A stretch of DNA of 64,000 nt, taken from Isoetes taiwanensis (Eukaryota; Streptophyta; Lycopodiopsida; Isoetales; Isoetaceae). The stretch spans positions 24,246,442-24,310,441 of the forward strand of contig JAJEKV010000011.1 in NCBI GenBank assembly GCA_021234155.1. Direction: 5' to 3'. The notes under the pieces were generated by a model that saw nothing but the letters and a program-made list of their open reading frames with translations, had not been told where the DNA came from and ran no database searches. The first letter of the stretch is position 1; each line of letters opens with the position of its first letter. Below are positions 1-13,422 of this stretch, piece by piece. Position numbers and translations under genes: made by a program.

Positions 1-3000
1 GTGGTTACGTATTGCTTCATCTACTACAGATCATTCTTCCGCTGTCCATTGTTACGATGGGCCTTGCTGACCGTGCTAATAGGTTCTTATTGGTTTTATT
101 TTTAATGATTGTAGTTTTTATGCCGCTATGGATATGGACTGTACGTAAGAAATTGAACCGTTAGGTGAATTAGGCAAAGATCGACCACATTCACCAGAGC
201 CACCCTAAGTAGTTGCATAATTTTCTTGAGTTCTGCTCTTTTCCTCGCCAAGGACAATCTCAAGCACGTAATATCCGAAAGCACGCCCTGGGATGATGAT
301 ATATTAGTCAACTCCTGCATATATATTGTGGTTTTGATGATTGAGTATTGTTATTTAAGCCACATTTATTCACCAACCGGTGGAGTTAACTCTACGCTAT
401 CCATAAGCGTAGTTCTCACAATGATTAATGCATGAATTACTTTGAATGGTAATTTGCCAGCGATATGCCTAGATCTCATCTTAGTTCCATTCATTTTTCG
501 CTTTCTTCATGCCCTCGCGGTAATTGTTCGCGGTAATGGCTGCTGCATGGAGTCTTCGGGCCGATGGGTGGAGAAAACAGGTGCTTGTGTCTATGTCACA
601 TTGCTCTTAATTGGCCCGTACTTTTGGCCATGCTTTCAGCGTTGCCTCTTTCGCTAAGTGATGTTATGCACATTGCAGAGCTATGGCGGTAAGCTTTCTT
701 TCTTCTATTTGAGGTTTGGCTATGTTTAAAGGGAGGCGATAAGTTTCTCATTAATGTGATTTTCCTTTTATTAGTCGCTATTTGATAATGCAAGATGCTT
801 GGTGGGAGATTTTACTTATGGTGTTCGAGTCGGGTTTTCAACCTGGTTTTGACCGTGAATAAAGTCAGCCGAAGATCAAGGAAAGACCTTGAACGCACTT
901 TTGAATCAGGAGGAATTGGCTGGTTCATGTAGGAATCTTTTCCGGCCCATCACAAGGTATAATGATCTTCCGAAAGTGCCTCCCCGAAGTCCACTTGTGC
1001 CACCATCTAATTTGTCGACAAATATATCATTTAAGCACCACTTTCTATGAATGGTAAAAATTCAACGCTATGGCACCACCGCCGGGCCACCGAGAAATTC
1101 TCTTTCTTAGAACTTTCTTGCAGCTTTTACCGTTTTTGTACCTGCGGACCTTTCTCACCCGTTTCCATCTTCGCCTCATTATGTGGCTAAATTCTCTTGT
1201 GGATTGTCACGCCGGTGCGCAAACATTATTGAGGTGCTATTATGAAATGAAGTAGCTGAATTATGAGCCGCACTTTATGTATAGGAACTTTCTTAGTCCT
1301 ACAATAAACTGCGGAACTGAGAATGCACTTAAATGAGACTCGCTAATTGATGTCTCTTAACATTTTCATACACACACAAGCAAGATCAAGCAAAATTGAA
1401 TTGGACATGTCATGTAATGTGGAGGAATCGACATATACTAAAAAACACCATGAAAACCCCCGCCCCTGTTTTGTTCAATGCTTATTTTAATCTTGATCCT
1501 ACTTTGGTACATGTGATGTAAGGTTTCATAATCGCAGCGGAGATAAAGTGAAGGTGGATATGGCGCCAGGTTGTTATGGTTTCAAGAACCAAATTTGAAA
1601 TCACTTAGATTGTCTATCTCTGCTACATTTTACCTTATATCAATTTCGCCCGGACAGGGTACATACGAAAGCGTATCGACAAAGTAAAGTTGGCCGTGAG
1701 GCCCATTTTAAACCTCGCATTTATTTCACGCCTCTTTCCAGTGGTGCTTATGTTCATGGTTAATATGTGTTTAACTATTGCACCAACCGGATGCAAACAT
1801 AAATGTTGAAGCGTACCGCTTTTTCGCCTTTCAAGGTAATACTTTTGCATAAGACTTACTAATTTTGAACTTGCTTTGACGAAGCATTTGGCCTTTGATC
1901 CTAAAGGCAAGTGACCTAAGCTTATTTATGATTGTGGTTGCAGAACATCGCCATGCAACTTATTGATTGCTTGGCACTATGATCTTTCCTAATGTGATAC
2001 CCGCTATATTGATTTGCTGCCACCGATTGTATATGTGTCTCCTCGGGTCCAAAAGCACCTGCATTGCTGGTCCCAAGAAGGCTAGCGTGTTCTAAAATAG
2101 TGTCAAGTCAGCTCCATCATTCCGCCGTCCATGGGCTTTACATCAGACCCGCGGCTAATAGGTTCTTATTGGTTTACTTTACCATTGTGCGCCGCTTGGT
2201 TATGGATATGGACTGCTGAGTCACATCGGAACTGTTAGGAGCATCGTGAAGCTCCAGGGCAAGATTCGCTAACATCTTCACATTCACTGCAGCCTAAGTA
2301 GTTGCATAATTTTGCTTGGAGTTCTAAGTTTCCGCCATGATTAATAAATTCATTTTTCTCGCTACTTTGTGGATCCCATTATTCGAAAGTAATGTAACAT
2401 GATGATATTAGTCAACTCCTGCATATATATGGGTTTTCTTTAGATTGGAGTAGTTGTTGAGCATCATTGTTATTTACCACATTTATTCACAATCAACTGT
2501 GAGCACTTTATGTTCACTACATCCATAAGTGACCACAATGATACGACAGAATTACTTTGAATGGTAATTTGCCAAAGGAGCTTCCAGATCTCATCTTAGC
2601 TCCATTCATTTTTCAAGCCATGCCTCACTGTAATTGCTCGTACGTATGTATTCACGACTATGATGGGTGGAGAAAAATGTGGGTGTTATGCTCGACATTG
2701 TACTCTGTGAATTGGTCTGTACCTTTGGCCATGGCTGCTTTGCCTCCGCCTCTTTTTCGCTATTAAGTGATGTTAAGCAGATATCGCGGTGAAGCTATGG
2801 CGAGCCCAATGCTTTCTTCTTCTTATTTCCGAGGTTTGCTTGTGGGAGGCGCCGTATGATAAGTTTCTCGCTGCATAGTCGTTATTACCCAGTAAAGATG
2901 CTTGCGGGAGCCGGTGCTCCCTGGCTGGATTAACCCGGTTTTGACTGTAATGTCAGCCAAGATCATGAAAAAGATACGACCTTGAACGCACTTTTTGAAT

Positions 3001-6000
3001 TGTGAGGACTATTCTCGCTATTAGATTTTAGAATCTTTTTCCGCCCATTTCTTTGATCTTCCGAGTGCCTCCGAACTACTTGTGCATCGAATTCTGCCAC
3101 GGGATGAACAAGGTATGGTCACGGTACCACTTTCTATGAATGGTGCAAATTCAAGACCTTTAACGCTATATAAGTACCCACCGGCCGGCCAGTTCGCAAA
3201 ATTCCTTTCTTAGAACTTTACCAATTTTTGTAATCGCGATTTCAAGGCTCTCATTATGTGGCTAAATTTCTTGTGGATTGCCTCGAATACATAAATATTA
3301 GAGAAATGTGAAGTAATTGTTGTTTACTACTATATATAGGAACTTTCTTAACCTACATGTCACAACCGTGAACCGATAACATCTTAGAATGCACTTAAAC
3401 AGACCTGCTAATTGATGTTCTTAACATTTTCTTAGAAAAGACTCCTCACAATACACAAGCAAAGATCAAGCAGCCTTTGAATTGATGTTAACTGCATCAT
3501 GTAATGTGGAGGAATTATACCACCATGAAAACCCCTCGCCCCCGTATTTGTTCTGCCCTTTAATCTTGATCCTACTTCGTACATGTGATGTAAGGTTTCG
3601 AGAATCGTGTATGAGATAGTGGAAGGTGGATATGGCGGTGCTGTTATGGTTTCAAACAAGAACTTCAAATTTGACCACTTAGATTGTCTATCTCTCGTTA
3701 CATTTCCATCCTTATTTCTACCTAATTCACCGATTAGGTACATACAAGGGCAAGACCACCAGATCGAGCAAAGTAAAGTTGCAGTGCCCATTTTAAACCT
3801 CGTGATTTATTTCAGCATACTTTCTTCATGTTCATATATTAATATGTGTTTAACTATTTAAATCAACCGGATGCAAAACATAGAATGAGGCTGGGACAAA
3901 TATGTACCGTTTTTCATACTAATTTTGAACTTCATTTGACGGGTTTGGGTTTTGATCCTAAAGGCTGTAAGTATTTATGATTGTGGTTGTGCAAGAACAT
4001 CGCCATGCAATCCTCGGCTGACCTGATTTCTAGGGATGTTGGTTGGCACGGATACCCAAGACAAGTAAATGCCATCGATTGTATATGTGTCTCCCCGGGT
4101 CCAAAAGCACCTCAGATTTCGTTGGTCCCAAGAAGTTGGGTGCGTTCTTCGGGCCAGAAATTGCGTTTTCAAAGATTCTGCCAGTTCCGACATTCTCCAC
4201 CGTCCATTGTTACCGATGTGGGTTTACAGTCAGTTCTTATTGGTTTTATTTTTAATGATTGTAGTTTTTATGCCGCTGGTTATGGATATGGACTGCTGAT
4301 GCAGGCCAGCACATCGGGTTGAACCGTTAGGGAGCATCGCGGAAGTCTAGCGGTTAACATCTCACATTCACCGGGGAGTTCTAAGTAGTTACACGTTTGA
4401 AGTTCTGCTTTCTCACATGATTAATAATCACAAATTCATTTTTCCGCTACTTTTGTGGATCCCATTATCTCGAAAGTAACGTCCATCATGATATTAGTCA
4501 ACTCGCATATATATTGTGGGTTTTTCTTGATGTGATTATAGTTGGAGTCACTATTTAAGCCACATTTATTCACAATCAACCTATGTTCATATCCATGTAA
4601 GTTCTCCCATTGATTAATGCATTGAATTACTTTGAATGGTACTGCCAAAGTTGAGTTGCCCCTCTAGATCTCATCTTGCCCCATTTTTCACATGCCCTGT
4701 AATTGCTCGCAGGTAGGCGACAAGTCTCACGACTATGATGGTGGAGAAAACAAGCCTGCCTCGACATTGTGCTCTGGGTATTCGCAGGTATTCTTTGGCC
4801 ATGGCTAAGCTTTAGTGCCTCCTCACTTCTTTTCAAGTACGTTAAGGTATTACTCTAGAAGCTATGCATGCAGCCCAATGCTTTTCTTATTTTGAGGTTT
4901 GGCTATGTTTAAAGGAAGCGTCGGTATAAGATAAGTTTCTACGCCGTCTTTACTGGCGCATTTTCCTTTTTATTAGTCGTTATTTGATAATTGTGCAAGA
5001 TGCTTGGTGGGAGATTTTACTTATGGTGCTCGATCTTTGGTTTTCAACCTGGTTTTGGTAGCAACAGTCACGAAGATCATGAAAAGACATGGACCTTTGA
5101 GCGCGCGGTGAGGGCTTTATTGGAATTACGCTGTGGATTTTAGATCTTTTTCCGTCCATTGGGTGCGTTTTGGCAATGATCTTACAGGGTACCTCACGAG
5201 TTCAACTTCTTGTCGCGAGGCCACCATACGGAATTTGTTACGGGGATGACAACAATTATAATTTAAACACCACTTTCATGGATGAACACCAAAGGACAGC
5301 TGCTTAGCGTTCGTCGCGGATCCCTTCTTCTTTGTCACGAGAAAATTCTCTTTCAGCAGGGACTTTCTTGCGGCTTTTTAACAATTTTTTCTTTGTGACT
5401 CTTGCAGGGATTCGTTTTCCCATCTTCGGTGCCGCATTATGTGGCTCGCCCGTAGTTACTTTGGGAATGCATAACGTTAGGCATTGAGTCGCGTTATTGA
5501 AAATGTGAAGTAGTTGGATATGAGCGTGCTTTGTTTTATGTACTAAGGAACTTTCTTTATCTACATGTCACAAATCCGTGAACCGATAACATCTTAGAAT
5601 GCACTTAAATGAGACTTCGGGATTAATTGATGCCTTAACATTTTCTTGAAAAGAACCACTTGCCAATACAAGCGACATCAAAGAAACTTGAATTGACATC
5701 GTGTCAGTATCATGTAATGTGGAGGAATGACATATACTAAAAAACACCATGAAAACCCACGTCCCTTTGTGTTTTGGTTCAATGCTTATTCTTCTTGATC
5801 CTACTTTTTGGTACATGATGTAAGGTTCGATAAAGCGTATGGAGATAAAGTGGAAGGTGGATATAAGGACGTTTGTTATGGTTTCAACAAGAACTTCAAA
5901 TTTGAAATTAATCACTTTGGGTGTCTATACTGTTACATTTCCATCCTTATTTCTTCTTGAATTTCGTCGATTAGGTACCTCTGAAGGGGCAAGGAACCAC

Positions 6001-7020
6001 GCGGTATGTCGATAAAGTAAAATTACGAGTGCCCATTTTTAAACACGCATTTATTTGGTACGGCTATTACATATGGTTAATATGTGTTAATATTTACGTC
6101 AGCGGATGCAAGCAGAATGAAACGAGGACAATGTGGAATTATGCGGCACTCGCCTTTCAAGGTAATACTTTTGCATAGTACTTACACTAATTTTTGAACT
6201 TGGCGATTTTAAGCATTTGGGTTTTGATCTGAAGCTGAGCAAGTGACCTATGTTTTCTATTTATGATTGTGGTTCTGATGTATACGCCATGCAACTTATT
6301 GATGGTTAGGATGTTTAAAGGTTGGCTTTATGATCTTTCCCTAATGGCGATACCGGTCCATATGATGAGGCTGCGGCGGCTTTCGATTGTATATGTGTCT
6401 CTGGTCCCAGCACGTATTTGGTTGGTCAGTGGTTGGGGTAGGGTTCTTCGGCGAGAAAATAATTGCCCGGCCTCACGGGTCAGCTCAGTCATTCTTCATT
6501 TGTCCATTATTCACGATGGGCCTTTCATATGAGACGCGTGCTAATAGGTTCTTATTGGTTTTATTTTAATGATTGTAGTTTTGCGTTTGAACATGGATAT
6601 GCGGGGCGGCGCGCCGAAGGAGGTAGTATTGGGAGCATCCGTGTGAAGTCTAAGCGACATCTTTGTTAACATCACGTGAGCAGCCCTAAAGAAATGATTT
6701 ATAGTGCTTGAGTTCGAACAACTACGTCATGATTAATAATCTACAAATTCATTTTACATACTTTTGTGGATCCATTATCTGGCGATGCGTCTATGATAAC
6801 TTCGAACATATATATTGGTAGTTTCTTGATGATTGGAGTAGTTGGGTATTGAGCATCATTTATTTATTTAAGCCGTTTGCTAAGTCAATCAGCGTGAGCA
6901 CTCTTATGTTCACGGCTTATCCACCAGCAGAATATAAGAGCAATGATTACGGCGAGAAATTACTTTGAATGGTAATTTGCCAAAGGAGTTGCGCACTATG
7001 CGATCTCATCTTATTCCCCA
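1..7020. repeat. Tandem array of about 2.1-2.3 kb units, 3.3 copies, open at the left edge
   Basis: Long blocks recur in the same order and orientation. The phrase TTCTTATTGGTTTTATTTTT lies near 83 and recurs in altered form near 2160, 4230 and 6545. AATGGTAATTTGCCA lies near 446, 2560 and 6968, with a diverged copy near 4636. ACCATGAAAACCC lies near 1447, 3521 and 5747. GAATGCACTTAAA lies near 1320, 3388 and 5597. Spacing is about 2075 bp between the first copies and 2200-2330 bp for the last. Copies differ by many short indels, often GC-rich triplets. The last copy loses similarity just after 7020. No ORF over about 120 codons is conserved between copies, so the unit looks non-coding: a long-period satellite or a tandemly duplicated transposon fragment. 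The array starts before the window. Confidence 0.85.
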
Positions 7021-10000
7021 CTGTTCGTGCCAACATGGGACATTTAAAATCTGTGACTCTATATGATGGTCACAGGTTATGGTTTCCTTTCTGAATGCAT
7101 GCGAGATCACTATCAACATTGAAACTTCATATTTTGGACATGTGTTTGCATATCGTTGGCAAATTTACGTAAACTTGCTATAGATCACGAGAAAGATTTT
7201 CTTTGCATGATCTTCTATGCATATATATATCAATAATTCGGCAATATTTATTACGTGAAGAATTAAGCGCTAGAAGCTTGATTGAATCTTGTTAAGGGCT
7301 CTTGGTGAAACCATGATGGAATTTTTGCATGAAATGTGATTTTCTATTATTCTTGACGAGTTTCTAGAATAATGGCTTGCCAGCGGTGAAGATAGGAAAT
7401 GTTAGTGGTACAGCGTCAATGGAAGCTTGCGTTTCGGTTGGTGGCCTTCGGCAACCTATTTAGGATTCCTAGCAAAGCTCTATGCTTGACTACAAAAGGT
7501 ATTTGCGGCATCTATTAGCACATTTTGGAGTTCTAATTTCTGTTTCTTTTACCATCAATGATCTGTAAGCAAGCCACCAATAACTCCACTTTTGAATTCG
7601 CCAATGCAATGACTTTTGAAGAAGACGCGCGAGTCAAGGTCATTCTCGGTCATTCACTCAAATAGTGAGAATGGAGGATCTAGAAAGACATTTTCTACGC
7701 GCCATGTTCAACGTGTATCGTGTAAATCGGATACTAATTCCATTGTAGCAAATCCATATTCGTGCACATGTCATTGGAGTTTATTTGCTCTTGAAGAGGC
7801 TACGGGCGTCTCCAGCGTCATTAGAATACAAGAGGTTTTAGGGGGATCATCCTGCTAATTGCCGGCATTAACACTAGTCTTGCATTACTTACTGGTGGGT
7901 GAATCATAACATGATATGCTTGAAAGGTATTATAATGGGAAACCTTTTATTGGCGGTGGCTGCATCTGAGGCAATGAATTTCGCCGAGGTTGGCTTGACC
8001 TTTTATTTGTTGAAGAATGCCTACATGCATGTAGGCAATAAATTTTACACTGTTCATACTATGCCGCTTTATCTCTTGCCTTTTAAGGGGAGTATTGTAT
8101 TTTCTCATAACATCCTATTACCTTGAGACTTTGTTCTCGAGAGCCCACATTGCTGACTATGGTCGTACAATTCCACCGCAGTCAAATCACGGAGGCACCC
8201 ATTGTAAACTCTAATAGCATGGGTTTCTCTTGCTTAATTGCCAAAGGCTTTCAATCTCAATTTAGCGGTATTAAGGCATTTCAGGACTATGTTCGTAGTG
8301 TTGTGGCGGTTACTATCTATATATCTATGACTAGGGGGAAGCTTAAAAGTAGGGACATCGCGTATATTCACTTAGAGAAAACAGTGCTAGCTGCGAGAAT
8401 TTGTGTGAACTGAACAACGAACATGATGCAAGAAGATGAAAATCCATACTATCATGCCTTTAAGTGACATGGAAGGACATCACCAGCGTATGCATTTGAA
8501 TTTCGCGGAGATATAAAAAGCGAGGTGAAGGGAGATAAAGAACAGCGTGCGAGGAAGGTATCCGCTGTGCCTTTTGAAAACTCCTCCCGTCATGGAGACA
8601 GACCCAACTTACTTTGCTATCTTAAAGCTGCACAACGTTACATCATGCCCCAAAGATTTAGGTTTTCCGACTAGCGCAAATTCCTCTTCAATCCTTGCTG
8701 CAGCCTATAATTCTTCATTGTGCGGCCTTGAGAGAGATTTCGCAAGGAGATACGCACATTCTTGCTCTTTGATTCTACGGATATGGGTCCATCGTGACCG
8801 CTGACGCAGCAAGAATATGGATGGCGATCCTCTTTGCAAATGGAGGCTATACGGTAAAACTACATCAAATGCAGCCATATGATTCTAAGATCACCCTTCA
8901 TAAGCGGGCGCTTGGGGCATCAACAAATTTTTTATGCCTGAGGAATTAACACTTTGGTCTTGGCTTTTGTGTCCATATTAATGGGTTTTTAGACCTTTTC
9001 ATTCAGCGAGGCTGTCAGGATTCAACTTAGTTCATTTGAAGAGATAATTTTTACAACATATTTGAGGTTATACTCCCTAAATTGAAGCTATTTATTCAAT
9101 AGATTGGCAATGCATCTTATATTATAATGTTATTGGGTAAGTAATAGATCAACGGAAACCTAACCCTATTTTTAGACATTTAGGGGTTCTATCGCATTTG
9201 TTATAAGCTTATTTCTTTATTAAATAGAGTTGAGTGGCCTTCTTCGAGTGCGTGTTATCAGAATTGGCAATAATATTAATTATCTGTGAATAATTGAGAT
9301 GAGGGGCAATGTCATTTTGTTCACGTGCTGGCATTTTTTTTACCCACATTTGGGCATTCAATTTTAATGAGGTTTAACTATGCGTGCATTTGTGAACCAA
9401 TTTTAGCTCTAAAGAATGACTTTTTAACTTAATTTTTGATACTCAACTTTAAACCTTCTTAGGTTGGTAAGGTGGCTGTAATCTTGCAAGGCCATTAGCC
9501 CAAGTATAGTTTAATATTATGCCCACTACTTGGATCTTTGACCATATGTATAAGCGTGTAAACGTACATCTTCACACATCATGGCGGCTTCGATGCGTTT
9601 GTTAACTACCCATTACATTGACACGTCGACAAAGCCAAAGTCAATAAATGGAGAATAAACGCTCTGCCAGATCTTAACTTCCATTCTATTTAAGAGCTAG
9701 ATTCCGCCGAGGAGTTAGGAAGCTGCCATTTAACTACCATTATAATTATTGCCAATTCTAAGACTGCCACTACATTATAAAACTTTCCTAACAAACTCTT
9801 GATTAAAAGTATGAACGAGAAACACTCCCCATCCATTACAACACTAATAGTTGGTATGATAGACCTTATGTTGCACATTGTTAAATGCTTTGGAAACAGC
9901 ATAAAAGTATCGATTTGTGGGTGCGCTTCCCTGCGGTTTTCTTGTCATTGAATTGTGTCATTAGGGATGTGATATAAAAGAAGAGGATGCAGGATTAAAG

Positions 10001-10650
10001 TTTCACCGACGGCAATCTTTGGCTCTAACAATTCCAGAGCTATCTATGCATTCTATTTTGTTACATTGAATTGCACGCTTTTTGAATGCTCTTATTTTTG
10101 GTAGCCTACTTTATAAGGGCATTCAACAACATGCTTGCGTTAAAAGGTTGTTCTGTGAGAGATTGACGGGGTTTGATCCAGTTGGGTATGGTTGTTGACC
10201 AAGAAATTGACCATCGTGTTCGATATATGTTGATTGGACATCCTAGATGTACATACCCAGTTCCCAGGTCCTACTCATCATCACTTGTCACGTGGGTTTT
10301 TAGGTTAAAGGCTTTAAATTCACGATCGAGTAACTTGACATTGGTTTATGGTTAAAGGGTTCCCGAGTTTTTAGGGTTACTCCGGGTTTAGTATTTGGAG
10401 TTTATGTTATTGGGCTTCACATGATAAATTTCTCTCACTCAAAGAAACAAGCAGGTTAATAAAAGTCTTTGCAACCTATTGACTTTGCAAAAATCCCTAA
10501 GTAGTACACCTCTTACGGTACAACCCCTCTGCCGTGCAAAAACTTGTATATATATATATATCATAATAGTAGGATGTACCCCATCATACATGCCTTGTCT
10601 ATATACTCCAAACCAGATCTGACGTTTATTTGGAAAGGCTGGCGAGGTGG
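7021..10650. other. Intergenic stretch, nothing recognised
   Basis: Moderately AT-rich sequence with only short ORFs (longest about 96 codons) that match no family I know. A 20-bp perfect palindrome with half-site TGCCTACATG lies at 8018-8037. A short TA run lies near 10546-10561, just before the LTR-like repeat begins. No transposon ends could be paired. Confidence 0.5.
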
Positions 10651-13422
10651 CGGCGTCCCCTACTTGCGCGCGGTGCCTCGCGGAAATTACAAGCAGGAGT
10701 TCATCCCCATACCAGCTCCATGCTTGCTATCGGGGGCCTCAAGTGACACCCAACGTGTGAGGGTTCCGATTGGGAAGTGAAGGTCTGCACCCTCCCTCGG
10801 GGCCTACCTAGGCTGGGCGTAAGCGTACATGTCGTGCTTACATACATCAACGTCATATGACAATCCACCGAGAAGGATGGTCCTCCCACACCTCTGCATA
10901 GACAAGGGCCGGCCTCACATAGGAATCCCTACCCAAGAACCGAGACTCAAAGGGATGGCTGACGGCTTGGAGTCTCGAGTTCATTGAGGAGCCGAAATTC
11001 ATGGCAATGGATTTGGGCAGCATAAACTGTAACGTTGTCCCTCCATCAGCCCCCTCACAGGCACACTTTCACGGAATGGGTTGAAGAAACCGAGGTTGGG
11101 CAGAGTAGCTTGCCGGGATCGCGTAAAGGGGCTATAGCGGGTTACATCTCCCCGGTGATGGGGTAGGAGGTTTCTCTCCCACGAGATGATCAATGCCACC
11201 TTGAGGCGGACTAGAGGACACCAGCGTCGCCGACTTTAACCCGCCCAGAGGAACTGCCACACGACCGGGTCCGGCCCACATTACCCGGCACAATGCGCGC
11301 ACCGCAGGACTTCGGTGAAACCCACGGTGGCTGCGTCGCGGGCAAACCTCTTATCCCCAGCGTTAATCGAACTCTACTTTTCCGGGGGTGCGCGGTGCGA
11401 GTATTAAGCGTCTGCGTTAATAAACCACCGGTAGACTTGCGGGACAGCTATGTACGACCACCCTTATCAGGTCGACCCTAAGAACTGCTGCAGTGGGGCT
11501 ATTGTGACATGGTGTGCTAGAGGAGGCTAATCTAGGGTATCTACTACTGTATGTCCATATACATGCAGGAAGAATAAAGAACAAGATCTAATCTATATGT
11601 ATCATAGAGTTGGGTTCTTTAGTTAGAATCTGCTATCTAGAGTTCTAGAGAGGTATGGGCAATTTAAGGAAGCTAAACCTCTTGATTCGATGAAATGGGG
11701 TTTAGGCTACCATTACCTAAATACGATCCTTAGTTCCTCCTCGACTGAATTTCGACCATCTATTTGAAATACTCGAATCAAAGGAAAACTAATGATCTGC
11801 GGTTCTCTCGGTTGAGTTTTGTGTAGTGACGAGCTCACGAAACCCTAGAAATGAAAATGAGGCGAAGTTAGGGTTCTCCTACTTTAAGAAAATAGACAAG
11901 AGGGTGTGGAACAGTATCCCAACAGGCATGTGGGATAATTGGGAAAAGAGACCTGCCTTTAAGGAGCTAGGTGGCCAAATGTGCCCATGGAAATGTGTGC
12001 ACCCAAATGTGCTCACATGGAATGTGTGCACATTATGAAATAATAAAATGTGCGTGATTTACCTGGGTAGCCCACTTGGCATCAAAGTGGCCACATGTGG
12101 AAAATGTGCTTACATTAATGTGTACATTGAAAATATTGCACAATACTAATGCATTCTTAGCAAGTTGCCCCTAGGGAGATACCCACTTGGCTGGTTATTA
12201 CCGCGTCGGTGGGTGCATCCGCGGCGTGGCGTGGCGGTGCAATATCTCGTCACGGGAAGCATTATCGCATGAGCGTCACATTACCTAGCAGGAGATAACG
12301 TGAGCATGCATTAATTCTCCACCTTGGAATCTTCTAGTAACACACTGCAATCAGCGTGCATACGATATACTACAACCTTACACAAGACACCTTAAGATAA
12401 TATTTTTAAATCATTATTACGCCCATTATCCAAATAAGTTGTCAATTAAACCTACTAAAATAAGGTACTTATTAGTTTCTATTATCACAACATTTGAACA
12501 TGCAATTTAACACTTTCATATACAATTATTATTTATTTAAGGTACTCTTCATTCCTTGCAACACATTCCAACAAAATTTGTGTTGCGGTCTTCGCACCTT
12601 AAAATTCTGCATTAATTTTACAATATCTATAATTACATACTTACTATCTTAATTATTAGAATTACTCTAAGGTAATGTTTAAAGACATTACTATTTAGTT
12701 ATCCTATTAACTTATCACATCATAACTTAATCAATAAAGGTAATTATTAACCTTACTTAATACAACATTTAAGTTTATCAAAGTTTATCAATTTCATACA
12801 AAATTTACACTTCTAAGGTACCCTTCATCCCTTGCAACACATTATAACAAAATTTGTGTTGCAAGCCTTAAAATTCGACCTCCTTGCCCTCCGGGCGCTC
12901 TATTGGCTGCGGTCGGACACTACCTATTATTAATTATTACAAAAATTTTGGTTATATGGTGACCACCCACCTATCTACATGGATGCATGGCTAATCTCCG
13001 TAGGAAAGGGTGGATCTTCCATTATGGCCGTGGAGGCAGCCTATATGCCTATATGCGCTCATGCCTACACCTCTAGTTGCCCAACGTGGAGGATATCCTT
13101 AAAGCGTGGGGAAGTGAAGGATAGATTCCTCCTATCAAAGCATATATGGGGCTAAAGGTGCCTTTCCTATCAATGCATTCCTTAATGACCTCCTTTCTCT
13201 CGAGGTCATCTACTTAGATGGGCAGTAGACTTTCTAATCTACCTTCCACTTTCGTCCCGGCCGGCTTGGCGGTCATGCCTACATTGACATTACACACCCC
13301 GCCCTAGAGATCACCGTAGTGGTCTCATCATCGATAACAACGCATGCAATCCATACCAAGCATAGGTTGCATCGTGAGATTATCTTAACTACACATGAAA
13401 CTAATCTAAACACAAATCGACA
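10651..13422 (-). repeat. LTR-like copy, same family as the gypsy LTR at 54996-57443
   Basis: Collinear similarity to the LTR at 54996-57443. Both begin with GTCCCCTACT, continue through AGGAGTTCATCCCC, GGCCTACCTAG, GAAGGATGGTCCTCC, TGCAACACATTCCAACA and GACCACCCACCTATCTACAT, and end at CACAAATCGACA. This copy is about 320 bp longer, partly because an AT-rich block carrying CTAAGGTAAT and TTGCAACACATT motifs is present more than once. It could be a solo LTR or the 3' LTR of an element whose decayed internal region follows to the right. Target duplications could not be found. Strand is assigned by analogy with the second copy, whose coding region lies to its right on the minus strand. Confidence 0.7.
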
